A stretch of 33,109 nucleotides of DNA from an uncultured Prevotellaceae bacterium (GTDB lineage Bacteria > Bacteroidota > Bacteroidia > Bacteroidales > Bacteroidaceae): NCBI GenBank assembly GCA_900320585.1, contig ONSV01000012.1:1-33109 (forward strand). Reading direction: 5' to 3'. This document shows positions 24,020 to 30,842 of the stretch, piece after piece. Below the pieces are notes generated by a model. It had not been told where the DNA came from. It saw nothing but the letters and a program-made list of their open reading frames with translations, and did no database searches. Each line of letters starts with the position of its first letter. Positions within the stretch are counted from its first letter, which is position 1. The position numbers and the translations under genes were made by a program.

Positions 24020-27000
24020 ATGGCAAAGGAAAAGAAATTTATCACTTGTGATGGTAACGAGGCAGCTGCACATATCAGTTATATGTTCAGCGAAGTAGCC
24101 GCCATCTATCCCATCACCCCGTCATCACCCATGGCGGAGCATGTTGACGAGTGGGCCGCCCGCGGCCGCAAGAACCTCTGGGGCCAAACCGTCTCTGTGC
24201 AGGAAATGCAATCGGAGGCAGGTGCCGCTGGTGCCGTTCACGGTTCGTTGCAGGCTGGTGCGCTTACCACCACCTTCACCGCCTCACAGGGCTTGCTGCT
24301 CATGATTCCCAACATGTACAAGATTGCCGGTGAGTTGCTGCCTTGCGTATTCGACGTTTCCGCCCGTACGCTGGCTTCCCACTCGCTGTGTATCTTCGGC
24401 GACCACCAAGACGTGATGGCATGCCGCCAGACTGGCTTCGCCATGCTTTGCGAGGGTAGCGTGCAGGAGGTGATGGACCTCACCGCTGTAGCCCACCTGG
24501 CATCTCTGAAGACCTGCGTGCCCTTCATCAACTTCTTCGATGGTTTCCGCACCTCTCACGAGTATCACAAGATCGAGCGTCTCGACAACGAGGATATCCT
24601 CCCATTGGTCGACGAGGCCGACATCAAGCGTTTCCGCGACCGTGCCCTCACTCCCGAGCGCCCCGTCACCCGTGGTACCGCAGAGAATCCTGAGACCTTC
24701 TTCACCCACCGCGAGGCCTGCAACAGCTACTACGACTCCGTGCCCGAGGTAGTGGAGGAGTACCTGGCCAAGATCAGCGAGATCACCGGCCGTGAGTATC
24801 ACCTCTTCTCCTACTATGGAGCCGAGGATGCCGACCGCATGATCATCCTGATGGGTTCGGCCAGCGATGCTGCCCGCGAGGCCATCGACCACCTGAACGC
24901 CAACGGCGAGAAAGTGGGTATGCTGAGCGTACACCTCTATCGTCCGTTCTCCGTGAAGCACCTGCTTGCATCCGTTCCCAAGACGGTGAAGAAGATTGCC
25001 GTGCTCGACCGCACGAAGGAGCCCGGTGCCGAGGGCGAGCCTCTCTACCTCGACGTGAAGTCGGCCTACTACGATGTGGAGGACCGTCCGCTCATCGTTG
25101 GCGGCCGTTATGGTCTGGGTTCGCACGACACCACTCCGGCACAGATCATCTCCGTGTTCAACAACCTGGCCATGCCAGAGCCCAAGAACCACTTCACCAT
25201 TGGTATCGTCGACGACGTGACCTTCACCTCGCTGCCTGTTGTTCCCGAGCTGGCTCTCGGTGGCAAGAGCATGTTCCAGGCCAAGTTCTACGGTCTGGGA
25301 GCCGACGGTACGGTAGGTGCCAACAAGAACTCCGTGAAGATTATCGGCGACAACACCGACAAGTATTGCCAGGCCTACTTCAGCTACGACTCGAAGAAGT
25401 CGGGTGGTTTCACCTGCTCACACCTTCGTTTCGGCGACGAGCCCATCCGCTCTACCTATCTGGTGACCACGCCTAACTTCGTGGCATGCCACGTGCAGGC
25501 CTATCTGCACATGTACGACGTGACCCGTGGCTTGCAGAAGAACGGTACGTTCCTGCTCAACACCATCTTCGAGGGTGATGAGCTGGCCCGCTTCATGCCC
25601 AACAAGGTGAAGCGCTACTTCGCCGAGAACAACATCACCGTCTACACCATCAACGCCACCAAGATTGCCCAGGAGATTGGCCTTGGCAACCGCACCAACA
25701 CCATCCTCCAGTCGGCATTCTTCCGCATCACCCAGGTGATTCCCGAGGAGCTGGCCGTGGAGCAGATGAAGAAGTTCATCGTGAAGTCGTATGGCTCGAA
25801 GGGTGAGGACGTGGTGAACAAGAACTACGCTGCCGTAGACCGTGGCGGTGAGTACAAGAAGTTCGACATCGACCCCGCATGGGCCAACCTGCCCGACGAC
25901 GCTGTGGTGGAGGACGACGCTCCCGCATTCGTGAAGGAAGTGGTGCGCCCCATCAACGCCCAGGCTGGCGACCTGCTGCCCGTGAGCACCTACGTGAACT
26001 TCGGTACCACCGACGGTTCGTGGGAGGTGGGCACAGCCGCTTACGAGAAGCGCGGTGTGGAGGCCTTCGTTCCCGCTTGGAACCTCGACAACTGTATCCA
26101 GTGTAACCAGTGCGCCTATATCTGTCCTCACGCTGCCATCCGTCCGTTCGTCCTCACCGACGAGGAGCTGGCCGGCTACAAGGGCAAGACCATCGAGATG
26201 AAGGCTCCGAAGGCCATGAAGGGCATGCACTTCGCCATCCAGGTGTCGGTACTCGACTGTCTGGGCTGCGGCAACTGTGCTGACATCTGCCCGGGCAACC
26301 CGAAACTGGGCAAGGCCCTCACCATGGTGCCCTACAACCCCGACAACGAGGCCATGAAGCAAGAGGCTGCCAACTGGGAATACTGCGTGAAGAACGTGAA
26401 GTCGAAGCAAGACCTGGTAGACATCAGGAGCAACGTGAAGAACTCGCAGTTCGCACAGCCGCTCTTCGAGTTCTCGGGAGCCTGCGCTGGTTGCGGTGAG
26501 ACACCTTACGTGAAGCTCATCTCCCAACTCTTCGGCGACCGTGAGATGATTGCCAACGCCACTGGCTGTTCGTCCATCTACTCCGCCTCCATCCCATCCA
26601 CACCTTACACGAAGAACGAGAAGGGACAGGGCCCAGTGTTCAACAACTCCCTGTTCGAGGACTTCTGCGAGTTTGGTCTCGGTATGGCTCTCGGTGTGAA
26701 GAAGATGAAGGAGCGCATTGCCAAGCTGCTCTGCGAGGCATGCGAGAACTGCGACGTCACTCCCGAGTACAAGGCTCTGGCCGAGGAGTGGATTGCCAAC
26801 AAGGACGATGCCGACAAGACCAAGGAGATTGCTCCGAAGTTGCGTGCCGAGATTGCTGCCTGCGCTGCCAAGGGTTGCGAGACCTGCAAGGAACTGCAGA
26901 CCCTCGACCACTATCTCGTCAAGAGAAGCCAGTGGATCATCGGTGGCGACGGTGCCTCCTATGATATCGGCTACGGTGGTCTCGACCACGTGATTGCCGC

Positions 27001-27598
27001 TGGCGAGGACGTGAACATCCTGGTGCTCGACACCGAGGTATACTCCAACACCGGTGGTCAGGCCTCGAAGGCCACCCCACTTGGCGCCATCGCACAGTTT
27101 GCCGCTCAAGGCAAGCGCATCCGCAAGAAAGACCTTGGCATGATTGCCACCACCTACGGCTATGTATATGTGGCACAGATTGCCATGGGCGCCGACCACG
27201 CCCAGTGTCTGAAGGCCATCCGCGAGGCTGAGGCATGGCATGGACCTTCAATCGTCATCGCCTACGCTCCATGTATCAACCACGGTCTGAAGGCCAAGGG
27301 TGGCATGGGCAAGAGCCAGGCCGAGGAGAAGAAGGCCGTCGACTGCGGCTACTGGCACCTGTGGCGCTACAATCCCGCTCTTGGCGAGGAAGGCAAGAAC
27401 CCGTTCACACTCGACTCGAAGGAGCCCGACTGGAGCAAGTTCCACGACTTCCTCATGGGCGAGGTGCGCTACCTCAGCGTGAAGAAGGCTTATCCCAACG
27501 AGGCCGAGGAACTCTTTGCCGAGGCCCAGAAGATGGCCCAGCTGCGCTACAAGACCTATGTGCGCAAGCAGGCTGAGGACTGGAGCGAGGAGGCTTAA
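24020..27598 (+). CDS. nifJ: Pyruvate:ferredoxin (flavodoxin) oxidoreductase
   Basis: This enzyme oxidises pyruvate with CoA to acetyl-CoA and CO2 and reduces ferredoxin or flavodoxin, the central anaerobic step. The 1192 residues are the full-length fused homodimer type. The N-terminal pyruvate domain has IYPITPSSPMAEHVDEW. The two-[4Fe-4S] domain has CIQCNQCAYICP (Cys692, 695, 698, 702) and CLGCGNCADICP (Cys747, 750, 753, 757). The proximal cluster cysteines are 822, 825, 850 and 1085. TPP is bound by GDGASYDIGYGG and NTGGQ. A Cys-rich insert lies at 905-956 (see findings). Codon use is strongly biased to C-ending codons, suggesting high expression. A weak TAACTTTT at 23990 is the only promoter-like site in the leader. 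Confidence 0.97.
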   Translation: MAKEKKFITCDGNEAAAHISYMFSEVAAIYPITPSSPMAEHVDEWAARGRKNLWGQTVSVQEMQSEAGAAGAVHGSLQAGALTTTFTASQGLLLMIPNMYKIAGELLPCVFDVSARTLASHSLCIFGDHQDVMACRQTGFAMLCEGSVQEVMDLTAVAHLASLKTCVPFINFFDGFRTSHEYHKIERLDNEDILPLVDEADIKRFRDRALTPERPVTRGTAENPETFFTHREACNSYYDSVPEVVEEYLAKISEITGREYHLFSYYGAEDADRMIILMGSASDAAREAIDHLNANGEKVGMLSVHLYRPFSVKHLLASVPKTVKKIAVLDRTKEPGAEGEPLYLDVKSAYYDVEDRPLIVGGRYGLGSHDTTPAQIISVFNNLAMPEPKNHFTIGIVDDVTFTSLPVVPELALGGKSMFQAKFYGLGADGTVGANKNSVKIIGDNTDKYCQAYFSYDSKKSGGFTCSHLRFGDEPIRSTYLVTTPNFVACHVQAYLHMYDVTRGLQKNGTFLLNTIFEGDELARFMPNKVKRYFAENNITVYTINATKIAQEIGLGNRTNTILQSAFFRITQVIPEELAVEQMKKFIVKSYGSKGEDVVNKNYAAVDRGGEYKKFDIDPAWANLPDDAVVEDDAPAFVKEVVRPINAQAGDLLPVSTYVNFGTTDGSWEVGTAAYEKRGVEAFVPAWNLDNCIQCNQCAYICPHAAIRPFVLTDEELAGYKGKTIEMKAPKAMKGMHFAIQVSVLDCLGCGNCADICPGNPKLGKALTMVPYNPDNEAMKQEAANWEYCVKNVKSKQDLVDIRSNVKNSQFAQPLFEFSGACAGCGETPYVKLISQLFGDREMIANATGCSSIYSASIPSTPYTKNEKGQGPVFNNSLFEDFCEFGLGMALGVKKMKERIAKLLCEACENCDVTPEYKALAEEWIANKDDADKTKEIAPKLRAEIAACAAKGCETCKELQTLDHYLVKRSQWIIGGDGASYDIGYGGLDHVIAAGEDVNILVLDTEVYSNTGGQASKATPLGAIAQFAAQGKRIRKKDLGMIATTYGYVYVAQIAMGADHAQCLKAIREAEAWHGPSIVIAYAPCINHGLKAKGGMGKSQAEEKKAVDCGYWHLWRYNPALGEEGKNPFTLDSKEPDWSKFHDFLMGEVRYLSVKKAYPNEAEELFAEAQKMAQLRYKTYVRKQAEDWSEEA

Positions 27599-27649
27599 TC
27601 CCTGCCCCACACACGATGAGAAACCATCTTCTCACCTAATATCAATTAT

Positions 27650-27680
27650 CCCGCCAGCCACGAGGTTGGCGGGATTTTTA
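27650..27680 (+). terminator. Terminator after nifJ
   Basis: CCCGCCAGCC (27650-27659) pairs with GGTTGGCGGG (27664-27673) with one wobble, followed by ATTTTTATT. Confidence 0.88.
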
Positions 27681-27726
27681 TTAGGTAAATGGAGTGTTCA
27701 TCAATTTTTACGTTGTGCAGTTTTTT

Positions 27727-27744
27727 TTAAGTTAAATAACTTAA
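27727..27744. promoter_or_regulatory. Operator-like dyad upstream of the lipoprotein gene
   Basis: TTAAGTTA and TAACTTAA flank AA, a perfect 18-bp palindrome. It lies about 30 bp upstream of the candidate -7 box, where an activator or repressor could bind. No factor can be assigned from sequence. Confidence 0.45.
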
Positions 27745-27774
27745 AAGAATTATACAAGTAATCATTTTAATGTA

Positions 27775-27782
27775 TATCTTCG
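27775..27782 (+). promoter_or_regulatory. Candidate -7 box for the lipoprotein gene
   Basis: TATCTTCG differs from TAnnTTTG by one base. No TTTG is found 19-20 bp upstream. It would give a leader of about 40 nt. Confidence 0.4.
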
Positions 27783-27829
27783 CACCGAATTTTTAATTCT
27801 AATATGTTTTACTAAACCAATTGAAAAAA

Positions 27830-28432
27830 ATGAAAAAATTCTTTTTGCTTGCAATGGCCGCTGTTGCCATGACATTCACCGCTTGTAAGAACGAGCCCGC
27901 AGCTCCCGCTGAGCCCGAAGCTCCCGCAGAGGAAGTAGTTCTGATTGAGACTGACTCCATCGCCAAGGTAGTCGAGGCTGCCGACAGCACACAGCTCAGC
28001 TCGCTGCTCACCACCGTTCAGGAGCAGATCGAGACTCTGAAGAACACCGATCCCGCAAAGGCTAAGGAGTATCTCGTTACCATCCAGAACTTCCTGAAGG
28101 AGAATGCCGACAAGATCAAGGCATTTGTTGGTACCGGTACTGTTGCCTCTTTGGTAGACCAGGTGACCAAGTTTGAGCTTCCCGATGTAGTTGACGCCGC
28201 TCAGGACATCGCCGAGGGTGCTGCCGACGCTGCTGCTGACGCTGCCGAGGGTGCTGTTGACGCTGCCAAGGACGCTGCTGCCGATGTGAAAGACGCTGCT
28301 GTTGACAAGGCCAACGAGGCTGTTGACGCTGCCAAGGGTGCCGTTGAGGACGCCAAGAATGCCGCTGCCGACAAGGCTGCTGAGGCTGTCGACGCTGCTG
28401 CCGACAAAGTAAAGGGTGCTTTAGGCAAATAA
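27830..28432 (+). CDS. Alanine-rich LEA-like lipoprotein
   Basis: The 200-residue protein begins with a lipoprotein signal (MKKFFLLAMAAVAMTFTAC, Cys19 as lipid anchor). A Pro/Glu/Ala linker (about 20-36) and a folded-looking helical middle (about 37-124) follow. The last ~75 residues are a run of Ala/Asp/Lys/Val heptad-to-11-mer repeats such as DAAKDAAADVKDAAVDKANE, like late-embryogenesis-abundant or YtxH-type helices. The ATG at 27830 is preferred over an in-frame TTG at 27821. It is a stand-alone gene with its own terminator. Likely an envelope lipoprotein with an amphipathic stalk; function unknown, stress or envelope stabilisation possible. Confidence 0.85.
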   Translation: MKKFFLLAMAAVAMTFTACKNEPAAPAEPEAPAEEVVLIETDSIAKVVEAADSTQLSSLLTTVQEQIETLKNTDPAKAKEYLVTIQNFLKENADKIKAFVGTGTVASLVDQVTKFELPDVVDAAQDIAEGAADAAADAAEGAVDAAKDAAADVKDAAVDKANEAVDAAKGAVEDAKNAAADKAAEAVDAAADKVKGALGK

Positions 28433-28465
28433 GCATCATCATTAAAGCATAGAAAAGAAGACTTT

Positions 28466-28499
28466 GGCCGCAGGCTCACATGAACCTGCGGCCTTTTTT
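28466..28499 (+). terminator. Terminator after the lipoprotein gene
   Basis: GGCCGCAGG (28466-28474) and CCTGCGGCC (28485-28493) form a perfect 9-bp stem, followed by TTTTTT. Confidence 0.88.
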
Positions 28500-28559
28500 C
28501 TCCCCAGTTGTCTTCAAAGAGAGACAACATCTCATTAACCACAAAAACCAGCCGAAGAA

Positions 28560-28925
28560 ATGAAAAGAGGAAAAGCCATTTGCGAAGCCCTGAAGGATGT
28601 GCGCCGCAAAATAGCCCGCGCCAACGGCATCAGCTATACTCCCAACGAGTGTCATCACGAGGGCGAGTGTGCCGGCACATGCCCTGCCTGCGAGAGCGAG
28701 ATGCGCTATCTGGAGCGCCAGCTGAGCCTCCGCCAACTGGCTGGCCAGACCATCCGTGTGGCCGGTGTGTCGCTCGGCATGATGGCCGTCCTGGGCAGTT
28801 GCCACATCGCCCAGCCCAACGGATATATGGAAGGAGAGCGCATACCATACGACAGCACAGAAAACGTGGGCACCGACACCACAACCACTATGGAACAGGC
28901 AGCCCCAGTGATTCAGGCAGAATAA
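28560..28925 (+). CDS. Cys-rich small protein with internal hydrophobic segment
   Basis: I recognise this only as a small protein of a type seen in Bacteroidota, with no assigned function. The 121 residues have a basic helical start (EALKDVRRKIARANG), a Cys/His motif ECHHEGECAGTCPACESE (Cys31, 37, 41, 44; His32, 33) suited to zinc or Fe-S binding, and a helix to about 62. A hydrophobic stretch (about 66-79) ends in LGSC (Cys81). A polar, Thr-rich tail follows. LGSC looks like a lipobox, but it stands 80 residues in, not at the N-terminus. No promoter is visible between the upstream terminator and the ATG. Confidence 0.72.
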   Translation: MKRGKAICEALKDVRRKIARANGISYTPNECHHEGECAGTCPACESEMRYLERQLSLRQLAGQTIRVAGVSLGMMAVLGSCHIAQPNGYMEGERIPYDSTENVGTDTTTTMEQAAPVIQAE

Positions 28926-28939
28926 TCAAAGGCACGTTT

Positions 28940-28986
28940 CATACGTCAGCGGGGGAGCACGCAATGTGCTCCCCCGCTGACGTATG
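28940..28986. repeat. Long perfect inverted repeat between convergent genes
   Basis: A 21-bp perfect stem (28940-28960 / 28966-28986) with loop GCAAT. It contains the GCTCCCCC/GGGGGAGC core also found in the hairpin at 124-154. Neither strand has a U-tract after it, so if it is a terminator it works without one. Confidence 0.75.
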
Positions 28987-29003
28987 GTAGAATTCTGACA
29001 ATA

Positions 29004-29459
29004 CTATCTGATTCTGTCGGCTGCCCTCACCAGTTTCTCATCCTTGATGATGCCCCTGCGGGCCAGGATATAGAGGATGAGCGAGACGGCTGGAAGAGCG
29101 GCTGTGAAAGACATATCGAGATGACAGCTCTCTGGCTGTGTGGCAAAAACATAATAGGCACACAATGCCATCCACACCAAGATGAGCAAGATATTGACAA
29201 CACACAACCGTGCTTGCAACATCCTGTTCTTAAAGAGGAAAATGGCAAAAACAGCGATGGGACAAGTGAGCAGCAGCACAGCGAACATGGGCCATACCGA
29301 CAAATCTCTCATGCCCTCGGGCGTTACCTTCCAAAGGTTGGTCATCACCGTGTAGCCCCCTAACTCTGGCTCATGGAAAGTAGCCACTGGCAGACAGAGG
29401 CACACGATGGTGAGCACCAGCGCCAAGAACAAATATACGGTCTGTATTCTCTGCAGCAT
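29004..29459 (-). CDS. DUF4293-family membrane protein
   Basis: The 151-residue protein starts MLQRIQTVYLFLALVL and has four transmembrane helices (about 5-25, 54-75, 83-104 and 116-133), the length and topology of the DUF4293 family found in Bacteroidota. Function unknown. It starts 3 bp after the stop of the omega-like gene, so the two are translationally linked in the bamD operon. The long inverted repeat at 28940-28986 lies just downstream. Confidence 0.82.
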   Translation of the reverse strand: MLQRIQTVYLFLALVLTIVCLCLPVATFHEPELGGYTVMTNLWKVTPEGMRDLSVWPMFAVLLLTCPIAVFAIFLFKNRMLQARLCVVNILLILVWMALCAYYVFATQPESCHLDMSFTAALPAVSLILYILARRGIIKDEKLVRAADRIR

Positions 29460-29462
29460 GCC

Positions 29463-29786
29463 TTATTGCTCTTTTGACGGGTCGCGCCAGAACACGTTGC
29501 CCTCGATGAATTCCTGGGTAGCGAGCAGTGTGGCCTTGGGTAGTTTCTCGTAGTAGCGCGAGATCTCTATCTGCTCACGGTTCTCGAACACCTCCTCGAG
29601 GGTGTCGTTGTATGAGGCAAACTCTGTCAGTTTCTTGCTCAGGTCTTGCTTGATCTCAATAGAGATCTGGTTGGCACGTTTCGAGATGATGGCCACGCTC
29701 TCATAGATATTACCAGTCTCCTGGCACAGGTCCATGATGTTGCGGGTGACGGTGTTGACAGGTGCTTTTGATTTCTTGTAGTCCAT
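29463..29786 (-). CDS. rpoZ: RNA polymerase omega/Rpb6-like subunit
   Basis: The 107-residue protein (MDYKKSKAPVNTVTRNIMDL) matches the Bacteroidota version of the omega/Rpb6 subunit, which helps assemble and stabilise RNA polymerase. It contains NIYESVAIISKRANQISIEI, the helix equivalent to omega's conserved region, and ends in NVFWRDPSKEQ. The frame is open to 29939 through the bamD 3' end, but the ATG at 29786 is the likely start. It lies between bamD (53-bp gap) and the DUF4293 gene (3-bp gap). Confidence 0.8.
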   Translation of the reverse strand: MDYKKSKAPVNTVTRNIMDLCQETGNIYESVAIISKRANQISIEIKQDLSKKLTEFASYNDTLEEVFENREQIEISRYYEKLPKATLLATQEFIEGNVFWRDPSKEQ

Positions 29787-29839
29787 ATTTGAATTAAAAA
29801 ATGAATATTTGATTGACCTAAAAATGATAACGGGAAAAA

Positions 29840-30670
29840 TCAGTTCTCTTCCTTGGTGAATTTCTTGCAAGTCTGGATGTATTTCTCGGCCAGGTTCTTG
29901 TGAGGCGAGTCGGGATACTCGTTGAGGAAGCCATAGCACTCGTCCTCGGCATCGCGGAAGCGGTCGAGACGACGTGCCTCCACACTCTGCTGTGCCAGTT
30001 CGTACTTGCTCTTCATCACCAGAACGGCGAAGTCCTCACGCCTACGGCTGTAGGGATAGTCGCGGATGGCGTTCTGCGCCGTAATGATGCAGGCCTCGTA
30101 ATTGCTGCCCCCGTTGGTGCAGTTGCCGAAATACGACCCGAGGTCGTAATAGAGTTTGGCCGAGAGGAGCTCCTTCTCCACCAACTTGTCCTGCAACTCA
30201 TAGAGACGCGAGTGTGCAGCCTCCTTCAGCTGGGCATTGGGATAGAGGTCGAGATACTCCTGGAAGGCAGCGATGGCCGACACGGTAGGAGTCTGGTCGA
30301 GCCTTGGCTCCGGGGTGCTCATATAGAGGCTCTGCCCGGTATAGAACGAAGCCATCTCGGCAAAGGTGCCCTTGGGATAGGAAGTATAATAGCGCTTGAA
30401 ATACTGTGCGGCCGTCTCATAGTCCTTGGAGCAGAAAGCCGACATGGCAAGCATATACAGACTCTCCTGGCCACGGTCTGTGCCTTTGAGAATGGTGACG
30501 ATATCCTGCAAGATGGTGACCGCACGGACATACTTGCCATTGGCGAAGCACTCCTTGGCATACTCGTATTTGTAGTCGTAGTCGGTGCTCTTGAGCACTT
30601 TGTTGTACTCATTGGCGCAACCCGAGAGCAAAAGCACCATGCACACAGAGATAAAGAGACTTTTCTTCAT
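29840..30670 (-). CDS. bamD: Outer membrane assembly lipoprotein BamD
   Basis: BamD is an essential lipoprotein of the BAM complex that folds beta-barrel proteins into the outer membrane. The 276 residues have a lipoprotein signal (MKKSLFISVCMVLLLSGC, lipid at Cys18) and a series of TPR-type helix pairs. These include YEYAKECFANGKYVRAVTIL, MLAMSAFCSKDYETAAQYF, and SAIAAFQEYLDLYPNAQLKE. A C-terminal FLNEYPDSPHKNLAEKYI repeat closes the protein. It is the first gene of the bamD-omega-DUF4293 operon and has a perfect promoter. Porins such as that at 15785 would be its clients. Confidence 0.92.
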   Translation of the reverse strand: MKKSLFISVCMVLLLSGCANEYNKVLKSTDYDYKYEYAKECFANGKYVRAVTILQDIVTILKGTDRGQESLYMLAMSAFCSKDYETAAQYFKRYYTSYPKGTFAEMASFYTGQSLYMSTPEPRLDQTPTVSAIAAFQEYLDLYPNAQLKEAAHSRLYELQDKLVEKELLSAKLYYDLGSYFGNCTNGGSNYEACIITAQNAIRDYPYSRRREDFAVLVMKSKYELAQQSVEARRLDRFRDAEDECYGFLNEYPDSPHKNLAEKYIQTCKKFTKEEN

Positions 30671-30689
30671 ATATTTGCACTTTGACCTG

Positions 30690-30720
30690 CAAAATTACAC
30701 ATAATTCCCCTAATCGCAAA
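30690..30720 (-). promoter_or_regulatory. Promoter for the bamD operon
   Basis: On the minus strand TTTG (30720-30717), 19 bp, TAATTTTG (30697-30690), a perfect consensus match. The leader is about 13-15 nt. Confidence 0.8.
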
Positions 30721-30773
30721 ACCCGACTACATTTTTTAGCAAAAAATCACGATTATAGTGGATGTATTTAAGG

Positions 30774-30791
30774 TATTTTTGATTACCTTTG
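30774..30791 (+). promoter_or_regulatory. Candidate -7 boxes for uvrB
   Basis: TATTTTTG (30774-30781) and TACCTTTG (30784-30791) both fit TAnnTTTG, and neither has a clear TTTG at 19-20 bp. I see no LexA-like box that can be named with confidence. Confidence 0.4.
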
Positions 30792-30842
30792 AGGTTCATT
30801 AGCCAACAAGACGGCTTTTGACCACAAAGAACAGACGACCCA

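Noticed and set aside
25418-27241. 607-codon open frame on the minus strand
   Set aside because: It is antisense to nifJ, with no family features; long shadows are expected opposite a gene with such strong third-position bias.
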